A stretch of 64,000 nucleotides of DNA from Pseudomonas sp. RIT288 (GTDB taxonomy: Bacteria > Pseudomonadota > Gammaproteobacteria > Pseudomonadales > Pseudomonadaceae), in contig NZ_JFYN01000002.1 in NCBI RefSeq assembly GCF_000631985.1, positions 62,001 to 126,000 of the forward strand. The letters run 5' to 3'. This document shows, in pieces, positions 32,709 to 42,628 of this stretch. Position 1 is the stretch's first letter; each line of letters starts with the position of its first letter. Below the pieces are notes generated by a model. It had not been told where the DNA came from. It made no database searches and saw only the letters and a list, made by a program, of their open reading frames with translations. The position numbers and the translations under genes are program-made.

Positions 32709-33731
32709 ATGTCCCGCACGATCCGTTTTCACAAGTTTGGTCCGGCCGAGGTGCTCAAATGCGAAGAGCATGCGGCCGCTCAGCCAGGTCCTGGCGAAGT
32801 GCAGGTGCGTGTCGAGGCGATCGGCATCAGCTGGTACGACATTCTCTGGCGTCAGAACCTGGCCTCGTCCCAGGCACGCCTGCCGTCCGGTCTCGGCCAT
32901 GAAATGGCCGGCGTGGTGACCGCCGTCGGCGAGGGTATCGACGATCTGTCGGTGGGCGACAAGGTGGCCAGTTTTCCGGCCGAAAGCCCCAACGACTACC
33001 CGGTGTATGGCGAGCAGATCGTGCTGCCACGTACCGCGCTGACCCGCTATCCGGATGTGCTCAGCCCGGTCGAAGCCAGCGTGCATTACACACCGCTGTT
33101 GATCGCCTATTTCGCCTATGCCGATCTGGCGCGGGTCAAGCCCGGGCAGTTTGCCCTGGTCACTGATGCCAGCCATTGCGCCGGTCCTTCCTTTGTCCAG
33201 CTTGGAAAGGCGCTGGGTGTGCGGGTGATTGCCGCGACGAAAGCTGCTGATGAGCGTGAATACCTGCTGTCCCTGGGCGCCGAGAAAGTCATTGTTACCG
33301 AGGAAGAAGACCTGTTGATGCGAATCAACAAGATCACTGATAACCGTGGCGTCGATGTGGTGTTCGACGGTCTTGGTGGCCCGCAGATGTCGTTGCTCGG
33401 CGATGTCCTCGCACCGCGTGGCAGCCTGGTCCTGTATGGCCTGCAGGGTGGTAACCAGACACCATTTCCGGCCTGCGCGGCGTTCCAGAAGAACATCCAG
33501 TTCTTTGTGCACTGCATCGGTAATTTCACCGGTAAACCCGAGTTGGGCATTGTTCAGGATCACGTCGCCTTGCAACGTGCCCTGCGTGATATCAATCAGT
33601 TGACGGCCGACCGCGTGCTGCTGCCACTCAAGACTCGGGTCTTCCCGTTCAACGATTTCGTCGAAGCACATCGCTACATGGACGAATGCCCATGCCGTGA
33701 ACGGGTCGCCCTGCAGGTCGAACCCGCGTAA
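32709..33731 (+). CDS. Zinc-independent alcohol dehydrogenase/quinone oxidoreductase-family protein
   Basis: The 340-residue medium-chain dehydrogenase/reductase has an N-terminal GroES-like domain (GPGEVQVRVEAIGISWYDIL, GLGHEMAGVVTAVGEG). A Rossmann domain follows (ALVTDASHCAGPSFVQLGKA, GVDVVFDGLGG). The catalytic zinc cysteines of true alcohol dehydrogenases are absent, so NADPH-dependent quinone or enone reduction is more likely. The start at 32,709 has GAGG 8 bp upstream; a TTG at 32,694 is the alternative. It is divergent from the LysR gene and followed by a strong terminator. Confidence 0.88.
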   Translation: MSRTIRFHKFGPAEVLKCEEHAAAQPGPGEVQVRVEAIGISWYDILWRQNLASSQARLPSGLGHEMAGVVTAVGEGIDDLSVGDKVASFPAESPNDYPVYGEQIVLPRTALTRYPDVLSPVEASVHYTPLLIAYFAYADLARVKPGQFALVTDASHCAGPSFVQLGKALGVRVIAATKAADEREYLLSLGAEKVIVTEEEDLLMRINKITDNRGVDVVFDGLGGPQMSLLGDVLAPRGSLVLYGLQGGNQTPFPACAAFQKNIQFFVHCIGNFTGKPELGIVQDHVALQRALRDINQLTADRVLLPLKTRVFPFNDFVEAHRYMDECPCRERVALQVEPA

Positions 33732-33743
33732 CTCCCTCCGAAC

Positions 33744-33776
33744 AGAGTCCGTGAACCCACGGACTCTTGCGTTTTA
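33744..33776 (+). terminator. Rho-independent terminator after the oxidoreductase gene
   Basis: AGAGTCCGTG (33,744-33,753) and CACGGACTCT (33,758-33,767) form a perfect 10-bp stem with a 4-nt loop, followed by tgcgtttta, 12 bp after the stop codon. Confidence 0.85.
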
Positions 33777-34278
33777 CCCCTCGCAAATAATCAGACATAC
33801 CGGGCATGGTGCGTGGCCGGTTGTACATCTGAACCGGTTTTTGTCTGCCATCTGTATCTTCTAATCGTCATATAAGCCCTGATAATTGAATGATTACTTT
33901 CATCTCAAGGAATGAGCCATGTCTGTGCATTCTGTTTCCCGTTGCGCGTTTAATGTTTTCTTTCGTGGGCGATATAGCGATTTCTGTTTAATGGCTGTAG
34001 GTTATTTCCTATTGTTGTTCTGCTTTTCTTGTACTCAATATTCGTGGGACGCTGTAAGAAGTTTCATCAGATATTTTTATGTACGAAAAAACTCAATGGC
34101 GGCGGGGGTTTGCGTCACCTGAGGTGGTGGCTTCGCCGACTTCTTTGTGTCAAGTGTTTCAAATAACTACAAAACCATAAGTGTTAGTATTTGATCGTCT
34201 ATTACTTATTGATGAATTTATTGCGCCAGCATCGCTGCTGATGCGCGATATGAATTTTTTACGCCGGGTAAAGTACCG
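33777..34278. other. AT-richer intergenic region with one doubtful small frame
   Basis: About 500 bp separate the terminator from the unknown gene at 34,279. A 67-codon frame at 33,919-34,122 has AAGGA before its ATG and one hydrophobic stretch (FCLMAVGYFLLLFCFSCTQY). It is cysteine-rich and has no recognisable family, so I do not call it a gene with confidence. Promoters for the 34,279 gene should lie in 34,130-34,270. Confidence 0.4.
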
Positions 34279-35751
34279 ATGAGCACGATCCATGATCAGG
34301 CAATGAACTATGTCTACCAGCAAGTATTGCAGCGTCTGTTGAGTTTCTTTTCCAGAGCCGAACGGACAGCGCTGCAATTGCTGATTCAACGGTTGGTGGC
34401 CGCAGCCGGAGGAATGGAACGCATGGGTGACTACAAGGTCATGGTGACACCGTCTGGTACCCGTGACAGTTGCTACACCTTGGCCCTGCTGCGCGCCGCG
34501 CAGCTGAGTATCGCCGGCCGCGCCCCGGCCACTTTTCAATTGCGTGTGGCTACGTTGCGCAGGAGCGAATCGGGGGCGGCGTCCAGCAATATGCACCGCA
34601 GTTTCGCTGCCCTGTTCCTGTATGACGACCCCCGTGTCGAGTTGCTGATGGTGGATCATCGTCACGTGTTGCCATTCGATCACCTGGCGCCACCTGACAA
34701 GGACAGTACGCAAGCCAATCGCACCAACCTGCTGATGATGGGGCATCGACGGGCCAAGGACGAGAAGCTCGAGTTGTGGGACGACGCCTGCCTGGCCTGG
34801 GCGGAGTTTTGCGGGCAGATCGCTCGTTGGGGCAATGGTGTTGATGCCTGGGTGGCCAGTGAGTCGTTGCGACGCCAGAAACAATTCATCGACAACCTCG
34901 ATCGTGCGGTGCAAAAGGCAGGCATCGGTGCGCTACCGCCCAATGCCGGGACATTCGATGAGTTGTTCGCCTTGCTCGACGGGTTGGGAGGGGACTTGTA
35001 CCGTGGTTTTTACGCCGAAGCCGAACGGTTGTGCTGGCGTCCCGAGGGCAGTTTCGAGTCCTGCCGCCGCACCACGTTTGTCGACATTCACGACATGGCG
35101 GTGGGCAACCTGGAAGAGCGCTGGCCGCTGCTCAGCGAGTTTCTCGGGTTCCAGGCCGAGGAATGGGTGTTCCACCAGGGCGAGGGCGAATACGCCGACC
35201 CGTTGATCGAGGCCCATTTGCGCGGGCTGGAGGCCGAGATCGTCGATGGCCGCAGCTATGAAGCCGGGTTTTCGCAACATGTTCAGCACATGCTGGTGAC
35301 CATGCAGCAGCAACGGGTTCCGGAACCGGTATGCGAGCAGATGATGGCACGATTGGGGCCGCAGTCAGCGCTTGATGAGCTGCGCGAGTCGGCGGCGAAC
35401 TGCATTCAAGCGACGTACGGCTTGAATGAGACCCAATGGGTCTGCCTGTTGTTCTCGCCGTTTATTAACCGTGGAGCCCGCCTCGAACGGTTCCTGCGCA
35501 GCTGTCATCCCGGCATGTTGGTGGCGATGCCCGATTTGCATCGGGCCATGCAGGGGCTGCACGGCCCGGAGCAAGTGCTGCAATGGATGACGGATGTCAG
35601 TGGATTGCCGGTCAGGCTGATCAGTCGTCTCTACGCCATGGAGTCATTGTCGGTGCGCGGGGCTGGTCTGCACGCAACGAATACCGCACTGCAAACTGCA
35701 GGACTTGATGGCATCGACGCCAGCATGAGTGACCGGTCAGCGGAACGTTGA
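34279..35751 (+). CDS. Conserved-looking 490-aa protein of unknown function
   Basis: I do not recognise the family. The protein is soluble (no signal peptide or membrane span), with long helical stretches. Notable segments are MVTPSGTRDSCYTLALLRAAQ, a central LLMVDHRHVLPFDHLAPPD, GDLYRGFYAEAERLCW and CLLFSPFINRGARLERFLRSC. Codon use is like the neighbours, so it looks like a real, long-resident gene. The MocR-type regulator gene starts 48 bp downstream on the same strand, which suggests a functional or regulatory link. Confidence 0.85.
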   Translation: MSTIHDQAMNYVYQQVLQRLLSFFSRAERTALQLLIQRLVAAAGGMERMGDYKVMVTPSGTRDSCYTLALLRAAQLSIAGRAPATFQLRVATLRRSESGAASSNMHRSFAALFLYDDPRVELLMVDHRHVLPFDHLAPPDKDSTQANRTNLLMMGHRRAKDEKLELWDDACLAWAEFCGQIARWGNGVDAWVASESLRRQKQFIDNLDRAVQKAGIGALPPNAGTFDELFALLDGLGGDLYRGFYAEAERLCWRPEGSFESCRRTTFVDIHDMAVGNLEERWPLLSEFLGFQAEEWVFHQGEGEYADPLIEAHLRGLEAEIVDGRSYEAGFSQHVQHMLVTMQQQRVPEPVCEQMMARLGPQSALDELRESAANCIQATYGLNETQWVCLLFSPFINRGARLERFLRSCHPGMLVAMPDLHRAMQGLHGPEQVLQWMTDVSGLPVRLISRLYAMESLSVRGAGLHATNTALQTAGLDGIDASMSDRSAER

Positions 35752-35799
35752 GGTGAGTGATCAATTCTTCGGCGCATCTGTGTCAAGGGTATTGGGCTC

Positions 35800-37200
35800 A
35801 TGAAAGCTGGGCGGGAGTCGGGTTTCGCTTATCAGGCCGTCTATCGCTACTTGATACGACTGATCGCGGATTCGGCTGAAGCAGGCAACGTCAGGCTGCC
35901 GTCACTGCGCCAGTTGGCAGATCGCCTGAACGTATCGATCTCGACCATTCAATACGCGTATTCGCTGCTGGAGAAAGAAGGACTAGTCTATTCCGTCGCC
36001 AAGTCCGGGTACTACGCCCGGGCGATTGCGGGGCTGACACCTCAGGCCGTTGGCAACGATCTGCTTGAGGCGCTCTACGTCAATGCGCGACGCCCGGGGA
36101 TGCGCTTGTTGAGCGCAGAAGATCCGGTTTCAGTGCAATCGCTGGACAGTCCATTGCTGTTGCTGGAACGCGAACTGCTGCGTCAGTACCCCCGCAAGCC
36201 GCCGTTGCTCGATCAGCCCTGCGGCGAGCTGGAGTTGCGCGCCGTTCTCGCGGCTCGCTACACCACTTCGCCGAGACAGTGCTGGCACGCCGAGGATGTC
36301 TACATCGGCGCGGATTTGCGCGGAGTACTGGAGGTCCTGGTTGCCGTTCTGCAGCTCAGACACGCCACCATTCTGGTCGAATCGCCCTGTGACTGGGTGA
36401 TATTGCGATTGCTGCAGGCGGCAGAGGTGCGGGTGATCGAACTGCCGTTGCAGGCCTGTGGAGGGCTGGAACCGCAACGCCTGGAAGCACTGCTCAACAC
36501 TGAAAACGTGCGGCTGATTCTGCTGTCTTCGGGTTTGTCCATGCCGCGCGGTACGCAGGTTCCTGCGGAAAACCGCAACACCATCGCCAGCATGCTTGCC
36601 GAACATGGCACCTGGGTGCTGGAAAACGATTGCTACGGCGATCTTGTTGAGGCCTTGGACGGCGAGCGTTTGCGTGATCGGCTGGATCCTGACCGACTGT
36701 TGATCTTCTCTACGTTTGAGAAAACCGTCGGCATCGAGGCACCTTACGGGTTCGTACTGTCGCGCCAATGGAAAAGCGAAATGCTGCGGCATTTTCTGAT
36801 GCGCTCGTTCCGACTGTCACCCATCCGCCAGAAGGCGATTGCCCGGCTGTACGCAAACGGTCGGATTGATCAGCATCTAAGCGTGCTGCGCCGGCTCCTC
36901 AAGGAGCGTCGGACCCCGATGATCCACTTGCTGCGCGAACGTTTGGGCGATGCGCTGCAGGTCGTCGAGCCGCAGGGCGGTGCGACGATCTGGGTACGGG
37001 CGCTGCGTCCGGTGGACATGCGCGATGTGTTTCAGCGCCTGCTCAGGCAACAGGTGTTGATCGCGCCGGGCGAACTGTTCAGCTTGCAGGGATTGCACCG
37101 TCGTCATCTGCGCCTGAACCTGCTGGATCATGGCGAAACCGGGTTGGCCGGAGCGATCACCATGCTGGGTGATGCACTGCGGCTGGCATCGCTTGAATGA
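35800..37200 (+). CDS. MocR/GntR-family regulator with aminotransferase-like domain
   Basis: The 466-residue protein has a GntR winged helix (residues about 8-72, RLPSLRQLADRLNVSISTIQ, AYSLLEKEGLVYSV) fused to a fold I aminotransferase-like domain. That domain has DQPCGELELRAVLAARY, ENDCYGDL and the PLP lysine in IFSTFEKTVG. MocR proteins use bound PLP to control vitamin B6, amino-acid or transport genes. Its target is unknown; the preceding unknown gene is the obvious candidate. The next gene, pgm, has its own leader of about 96 bp. Confidence 0.9.
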   Translation: MKAGRESGFAYQAVYRYLIRLIADSAEAGNVRLPSLRQLADRLNVSISTIQYAYSLLEKEGLVYSVAKSGYYARAIAGLTPQAVGNDLLEALYVNARRPGMRLLSAEDPVSVQSLDSPLLLLERELLRQYPRKPPLLDQPCGELELRAVLAARYTTSPRQCWHAEDVYIGADLRGVLEVLVAVLQLRHATILVESPCDWVILRLLQAAEVRVIELPLQACGGLEPQRLEALLNTENVRLILLSSGLSMPRGTQVPAENRNTIASMLAEHGTWVLENDCYGDLVEALDGERLRDRLDPDRLLIFSTFEKTVGIEAPYGFVLSRQWKSEMLRHFLMRSFRLSPIRQKAIARLYANGRIDQHLSVLRRLLKERRTPMIHLLRERLGDALQVVEPQGGATIWVRALRPVDMRDVFQRLLRQQVLIAPGELFSLQGLHRRHLRLNLLDHGETGLAGAITMLGDALRLASLE

Positions 37201-37296
37201 ACGTTGAAATCTGTCGGATAGATCCCGTCGCGCTGCGGTCAAACTGCCAGTAAACTGCGCTGTATTTCCTGAACCACTCTATTTCAGAGGTTTTGC

Positions 37297-38943
37297 ATGA
37301 CTATCAGTCCTTTTGCGGGCAAACCGGCACCGGCAGAATTGTTGGTCGATATCCCGCGACTGGTAACGGCTTATTACACCGGCCAACCGGACGCTTCGAT
37401 TTCCACCCAGCGTGTGGCGTTTGGTACTTCGGGTCACCGCGGCAGCTCTTTCGATCTGAGTTTCAATGAATGGCATGTCCTGGCAATCAGCCAGGCGATC
37501 TGCCTGTACCGCGAAGCCCAGGGCATTGATGGCCCGTTGTTCGTCGGTATCGACACCCATGCGCTGTCGACCCCGGCCGGGGCCAGTGCGCTGGAAGTGT
37601 TGGCGGCCAACGGCGTGACCGTGATGATCGCCGAAGGTGACGAATACACGCCGACACCTGCGGTTTCGCATGCAATTCTCTGCTACAACCGTGGCCGCAC
37701 CTCGGGCCTGGCCGATGGCATCGTGATTACGCCGTCGCACAACCCGCCACAAAGCGGGGGTTACAAATACAACCCTACCAACGGCGGCCCGGCCGATACC
37801 CACATCACCAAGTGGATCGAAGCCAAAGCCAACGAACTGCTGGCCAACAAGCTGGCAGGCGTCAAACGCCTCAGCTACGAGCAGGCGCTCAAGGCCAGCA
37901 CCACCCACCGTCATGACTTTCTGAACACTTACGTCGCTGACCTGATCAATGTGATCGACTTCGATGCCATCCGTGACGCCAAGCTGCGTCTGGGTGTAGA
38001 CCCATTGGGCGGAGCAGGGGTGCGCTACTGGTCGGCGATTGCCGAGCATTACCGTCTTGATCTGGATGTGGTGAACAAGCAGGTTGATTCGACTTTCCGT
38101 TTCATGACGGTCGATTGGGACGGTCAGATCCGCATGGACCCGTCGTCCAGCCGTGCCATGCAAGGTTTGATCGGCCTCAAGGAACGTTACGACGTGGCCT
38201 TCGCCTGCGACCCGGATCACGATCGTCATGGCATCGTCACCCCGTCGGGTGGGCTGCTGGCACCGAACAACTATCTGGCGGTGTCTATCGACTACCTGTT
38301 CCAGAACCGCCCGCAATGGCGCGCCGACGCGGCCGTGGGTAAAACCGTGGTCAGCAGTGGCCTGATCGATCGCGTGGCCAAGCGCCTGGGACGTCGTCTG
38401 TACGAAGTGCCGGTTGGTTTCAAATGGTTTGCCGATGGCCTGTTCGATGGCTCGCTGGGTTTTGGTGGCGAGGAGAGTGCTGGCGCTTCGTTCCTGCGCA
38501 AGGATGGCGGCGTCTGGAGCACCGACAAGGACGGTCTGATTCCGGCGTTGTTGGCAGCCGAAATGACCGCTCGTACCGGCCGTGACCCGAGCCAGGCCTA
38601 TCGCGCCCTGACCGATGAACTCGGCGAACCGTTCTCGGTACGCGTCGATGCCAAGGCCAACCCTGAGCAGAAAGCCCTGCTGAGCAAGCTATCGCCGGAG
38701 CAAGTAACGTCGACCGAGCTGGCAGGCGAGAAGATTCAGAGCATTCTCAGCCATGCGCCGGGCAATGATCAGGCCATCGGCGGTTTGAAGGTGATGACCG
38801 AGAACGGGTGGTTCGCCGCGCGTCCTTCGGGCACCGAAGACATCTACAAGATCTACGCCGAAAGCTTCATTGGCGACGACCACCTCAAGCAACTGGTGGC
38901 CGAAGCGCAAACCCTGGTGGATGGTGCTATTTCTACGAAATAG
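37297..38943 (+). CDS. pgm: Phosphoglucomutase (alpha-D-glucose specific)
   Basis: The 548-residue enzyme interconverts glucose-1-phosphate and glucose-6-phosphate. Visible are the N-terminal GTSGHRG, the phosphoserine loop [13 protein letters not shown], the metal loop CDPDHDRHG, the sugar loop GGEESAG and the phosphate-binding [12 protein letters not shown]. Length fits the bacterial Pgm subfamily. It is followed by a REPIN and a bidirectional terminator shared with the convergent pirin gene. Confidence 0.96.
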   Translation: MTISPFAGKPAPAELLVDIPRLVTAYYTGQPDASISTQRVAFGTSGHRGSSFDLSFNEWHVLAISQAICLYREAQGIDGPLFVGIDTHALSTPAGASALEVLAANGVTVMIAEGDEYTPTPAVSHAILCYNRGRTSGLADGIVITPSHNPPQSGGYKYNPTNGGPADTHITKWIEAKANELLANKLAGVKRLSYEQALKASTTHRHDFLNTYVADLINVIDFDAIRDAKLRLGVDPLGGAGVRYWSAIAEHYRLDLDVVNKQVDSTFRFMTVDWDGQIRMDPSSSRAMQGLIGLKERYDVAFACDPDHDRHGIVTPSGGLLAPNNYLAVSIDYLFQNRPQWRADAAVGKTVVSSGLIDRVAKRLGRRLYEVPVGFKWFADGLFDGSLGFGGEESAGASFLRKDGGVWSTDKDGLIPALLAAEMTARTGRDPSQAYRALTDELGEPFSVRVDAKANPEQKALLSKLSPEQVTSTELAGEKIQSILSHAPGNDQAIGGLKVMTENGWFAARPSGTEDIYKIYAESFIGDDHLKQLVAEAQTLVDGAISTK

Positions 38944-38962
38944 TAGTAAACAGCAAAAAAAC

Positions 38963-39053
38963 TGTGGCGAGGGAGCTTGCTCCCGCTCGGCTGCAAAGCA
39001 GTCGCAAAACAGGGCCGCTTCGCGCCCCGGCGGGAGCAAGCTCCCTCGCCACA
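38963..39053. repeat. REPIN (TGTGGCGAGGGAGC family)
   Basis: TGTGGCGAGGGAGCTTGCTC at the left end and its complement ending at 39,053 (GAGCAAGCTCCCTCGCCACA) form a long inverted repeat around a 45-bp centre with cgctTCGCGcc. The same family recurs at 57,298-57,419. This is a REP doublet typical of fluorescent pseudomonads. Confidence 0.88.
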
Positions 39054-39080
39054 AGGTTGGCAGCCGTTAAATCCTGTGTA

Positions 39081-39111
39081 AAAAGGGTGACCCAATTGGT
39101 CACCCTTTTTC
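39081..39111. terminator. Bidirectional terminator between pgm and the pirin gene
   Basis: GGGTGACC (39,085-39,092), a 5-nt loop and GGTCACCC (39,098-39,105) are flanked by A-run and T-run, so the hairpin can end transcription from both convergent genes. Confidence 0.88.
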
Positions 39112-39122
39112 ATGCCCGCAAT

Positions 39123-39818
39123 CTAAGCCAGATCCACCAACACGATTTCGCTGTCTTCCAGCGCCGTTACCGTGAGCACCGACTCATGCTCGACGGCAAC
39201 ACCGTCCCGAGCTTTCGCGCGCAAGCCATTGACTTCAATCAAGCCAGTGGCGGGCACCAGATAGGCTCGACGTCCCGCATCCAGCTGATACTCAGCGGTT
39301 TCGCCGGCCTTGAGGTTGGCCGCGACCAAACGCGCATCGGCGCGAATTCGCAGGCTCTGGTCGTCGCCATCCTTGCCGCTGGCCAGGGTCACGAAGCCTT
39401 CGCGCTGGCCTTTGGGGAACGGTTTGGCACCCCACGATGGCGGCGCGCCAGTTTCCGTCGGCAGAATCCAGATCTGGAAGATTCGGGTCTCCTTGTCTTC
39501 AAGGTTGTACTCGCTGTGTGCGATGCCGGTACCGGCGCTCATGACCTGCACGTCGCCGGCTTCAGTGCGTCCCTTGTTGCCAAGGTTGTCCTGGTGGGTA
39601 ATCGCACCTTCACGCACGTAGGTGATGATTTCCATGTCGCGGTGCGGGTGCAGCGGGAACCCGGTGCCGGCGGCGATCACGTCGTCATTCCACACCCGCA
39701 GATTGCCCCAGTTCATGCGTTGCGGGTCGTAGTATTCCGCGAACGAAAAGTGGTGATGGGCATCCAGCCAGCCGTGATGAGCGCCGCCCAGCGTGTTGAA
39801 AGGTCTGAGTTCAAGCAT
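39123..39818 (-). CDS. Pirin-family (YhaK-type) bicupin protein
   Basis: The 231-residue protein shows the pirin cupin metal motif PLHPHRDMEIITYV with a later HQDNLGNKG. It also has HHHFSFAEYYDPQRMNWG near the start and VMSAGTGIAHSEYN. Pirins bind iron or other metals; some are quercetinases or redox sensors. The C-terminal half has a second cupin fold. It is a single gene, convergent with pgm. Confidence 0.93.
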   Translation of the reverse strand: MLELRPFNTLGGAHHGWLDAHHHFSFAEYYDPQRMNWGNLRVWNDDVIAAGTGFPLHPHRDMEIITYVREGAITHQDNLGNKGRTEAGDVQVMSAGTGIAHSEYNLEDKETRIFQIWILPTETGAPPSWGAKPFPKGQREGFVTLASGKDGDDQSLRIRADARLVAANLKAGETAEYQLDAGRRAYLVPATGLIEVNGLRAKARDGVAVEHESVLTVTALEDSEIVLVDLA

Positions 39819-40096
39819 GATCGTCTCCTCAAAAGGTTCGTCATGGGGCGTAACGCCAGAGCCACGAAGCGAGACCGTCGGTTAATGACGGGCATCATCC
39901 ATCAGTCAAACATCGAGAAAAAGCGTAAAAAGTGCGGCATTCTCATCGAATCCGTTGATGGGAAACCGGCTCGAAACGATCTCACCCAGCTTTCAGTTCA
40001 TCGCCTAAACCAATGACCTGTAAGCATTTCGCTAGAACTCATGGGCAAATACGGCGACCATAGCCGCAACAGCCTCACACACTGGAGCCCGTCAGC

Positions 40097-42571
40097 GTGG
40101 CGCAACACACTTCCGATCTTCCTCCCGAACTTCGTCCATTGGCCGAGATGCCATGGTTCAAGCGACTGGCCGCGCGTTTCTTCGGCCACGGCCTGACGCG
40201 TTTGCGCGCCCAGCACCGTGCCTCGTGGCTACACGGCCAGGCTGACGGCTTTCGTAGCGGCCACACTGCGGGTGTGGAATACGGCTTCAGAGAGGGAAAA
40301 CTTGAAGGGCTGGAGGAAGGCCGACAGGTTTTACTGATTCGCGACAGCCGCAGCACCGAGCATCGCCCGCCGAGCGTCGATAACCATTTGTTCGACGACT
40401 GGCGTCTACCACTCAGCGCCGAGCTGAAGAAACGCATGAAAGCCGATGTAGCGCGCCTGTTGCCTGATCACGCCCAGCCAAGCCTCGCACAATGGAAGAT
40501 GATCTTCAGCGATACCCCCTCGACCTCGGTGATCGCCGGGGCCGGGGCAGGCAAGTCGACTACGCTGGTGCTGCGGATCCTGTTGCTTACGCATTATCTG
40601 GGCTTTGAGCTGGATTCGATGACCGTGGTGACCTTCACCCGTGAGTCGCGCAAGGATTTCATCAATAAGCTGATCGAGATATTCGCGCTCTGGGGCCAGT
40701 CGTTAAGCCTGAAACAGGCACGGGAGCTGGTGCGCACCTTTCACTCACGCATTCTGCCAATGGTTCGCAGCTTGCCGGGGTTCGAGCGCTTACAGGCTTT
40801 TGAAAATCTCAGCAATCGCGCGCAAGGCGCTGACGAGGAGGTCGACAGCAACCCGTTCGATCTGCGGATCAATGATGCCCAGCGCCAGCAGCTCAATGCC
40901 TGCTACCACCGGTTATTCAATCAAGACGAACGTTTCCGCCAGTTGATTCAACCGCTGGCCAAAGCTGCGCTGCAGCTCAAGGAGCTTGAGCGCGATCACC
41001 CGGACGTGCAGAAGCGCATGGCGGTGACCGAGCTGGCGGCCAAGCGCGACGAAGAATTGTGTGATGCCATCGAGGACCTGTGGTTTCGCGCCGGTGCCTG
41101 GCCGATCAAGGGCATCGAGCCCAGTCGGCAGACGTTCGAGATCAATGGATCGACTTTCCATTGTCATGGCTACATCCCCAGCCTCGATGCCTGGGTGGTA
41201 CTCGGCTTCGATCCCCGGGAAAACCCGCAGTTCTGCCGCCCCAACGCTAAACTCAGCGTGCGTGCTGAATGGGCTGTGAAGCGCACCCTGTTTCAAGCTT
41301 TCTGTCGTAAACCATTGATTTGGCTGGAAAGCTACGAGGCATCAAAGCGGGTTTTGTCGACATTGGCCGGCGACGCGAGCGCCGGTCCAGGCTTCGATTA
41401 CAAGGTCAAAGGTGAGCTGGTTTCGGCGCCGCTGCTGGACTGTTTTGTCGCGGCGGCCGGCTTCATCGAAAACCTTGGGCTGGATGTGCCGGATGCCGTC
41501 GGCCGCATGAGCTTTGCCAAGGACGATCCGGACCGATTCTTCTTCGAGGCGCTGAGCCTGTTCTGGCGCGCCCTGGAAGATCATCTGCTCGATCAGAAGC
41601 CTCCGGTGATGACCTACAACCGAATGTTTGTGCTGTTCAGCGAGCATTCGCCAGAGAACCTGAAGCTGCTCAGTGATGAGCTGCTGCGACCGATGTCGCA
41701 CCTGATGATCGACGAGTTTCAGGACGTATCGCCGCAAATCGTTTCATGGATCCGCGCCAGCCTGGCGGAAATCCGCAGTCGCGGCCCGGCCATGCACGTC
41801 GGGCGAGGTGCGCAGCGTTCGTCGTTGCTCTGTGTGGGTGACGACTGGCAGTCGATCTACGGCTGGCGCGGCAGTTCGCCGAGTTACTTCATGGAGTTCA
41901 ACAAGGAATTCCCGTCACCAGGCAGCACGCGGGTGATGCTCAGTGACAATTATCGTAGCCATCAGCACATCATCGATGCTGCCGAACATATCGTCCGCGC
42001 TGCACCGGCAATCCCCGGCAAGAAGGCCAAGGCTAGCGGGGCGTCCAAGGTATTGCAGCCGGTGAACGTGCTGGAGCGTGATGATCAGGCTTTGGGCCAG
42101 CGCCTGGCCGAACATTACAATCGCGGCGATTCAATCTTGATGCTCTATCGAAAAAGTAGTGATAAGTCATTGATAGAGCAGCATATTCAGTCTGTAGTTA
42201 ATGTTGATTCTAGCTTGCCGTACGAGGCTCGACGCCTGAAGCAACTGACTTACCACAGTGCCAAAGGTCTGCAAGCCGATGCGGTGTTCCTGCTGGGTGA
42301 CTGCCAGCACCTGACCAGTTCTCCATACAAGAACCAGGTGTATCGCATGGCTGGTCTGGGCAAGGCTGGCGACAGCGAGCCTTATGACTCGGCGCAGAAG
42401 GACGAGATTCTGCGGCTGGCCTACGTTGGTATCACCCGGGCGGTCAGCCATTGCTACTGGTACGTCGAGCCGCAGGACAGCCAGGCAGTCAACATGCCCA
42501 GAGCGTCAGACCGCGTAGCCCAAGGCAAGGCGTTCTTCCTCGATCAGCGGAAACAGCCGCAAAACGCGTAG
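40097..42571 (+). CDS. UvrD/Rep-family DNA helicase
   Basis: The 824-residue superfamily 1 helicase has a Q-motif glutamine near 132, Walker A GAGAGKST (148-155), motif II LMIDEFQD (about 539), GDDWQSIYGWRGS (about 582), TYHSAKGLQADAVFLLGD (about 718) and VGITRA (about 777). The first 110 residues are not part of the usual helicase core and include a basic N-terminus. A large insertion (about 290-480) with no nuclease motif lies between motifs Ia/III. This looks like a helicase IV (HelD)-like or stand-alone relative, not UvrD or RecB. GTG start at 40,097. Confidence 0.9.
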   Translation: MAQHTSDLPPELRPLAEMPWFKRLAARFFGHGLTRLRAQHRASWLHGQADGFRSGHTAGVEYGFREGKLEGLEEGRQVLLIRDSRSTEHRPPSVDNHLFDDWRLPLSAELKKRMKADVARLLPDHAQPSLAQWKMIFSDTPSTSVIAGAGAGKSTTLVLRILLLTHYLGFELDSMTVVTFTRESRKDFINKLIEIFALWGQSLSLKQARELVRTFHSRILPMVRSLPGFERLQAFENLSNRAQGADEEVDSNPFDLRINDAQRQQLNACYHRLFNQDERFRQLIQPLAKAALQLKELERDHPDVQKRMAVTELAAKRDEELCDAIEDLWFRAGAWPIKGIEPSRQTFEINGSTFHCHGYIPSLDAWVVLGFDPRENPQFCRPNAKLSVRAEWAVKRTLFQAFCRKPLIWLESYEASKRVLSTLAGDASAGPGFDYKVKGELVSAPLLDCFVAAAGFIENLGLDVPDAVGRMSFAKDDPDRFFFEALSLFWRALEDHLLDQKPPVMTYNRMFVLFSEHSPENLKLLSDELLRPMSHLMIDEFQDVSPQIVSWIRASLAEIRSRGPAMHVGRGAQRSSLLCVGDDWQSIYGWRGSSPSYFMEFNKEFPSPGSTRVMLSDNYRSHQHIIDAAEHIVRAAPAIPGKKAKASGASKVLQPVNVLERDDQALGQRLAEHYNRGDSILMLYRKSSDKSLIEQHIQSVVNVDSSLPYEARRLKQLTYHSAKGLQADAVFLLGDCQHLTSSPYKNQVYRMAGLGKAGDSEPYDSAQKDEILRLAYVGITRAVSHCYWYVEPQDSQAVNMPRASDRVAQGKAFFLDQRKQPQNA

Positions 42572-42581
42572 CACGACGCAC

Positions 42582-42613
42582 AAAAAAGCCCGCCTGAATT
42601 GGCGGGCTTTTTT
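42582..42613 (+). terminator. Strong Rho-independent terminator after the helicase gene
   Basis: AAAAAAGCCCGCC (42,582-42,594) and GGCGGGCTTTTTT (42,601-42,613) form a perfect stem with a 6-nt loop and a T-run. The DUF1652 gene ends 15 bp further on in the opposite direction, so it may serve both. Confidence 0.9.
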
Positions 42614-42628
42614 ATATAAAGCAAAAGC

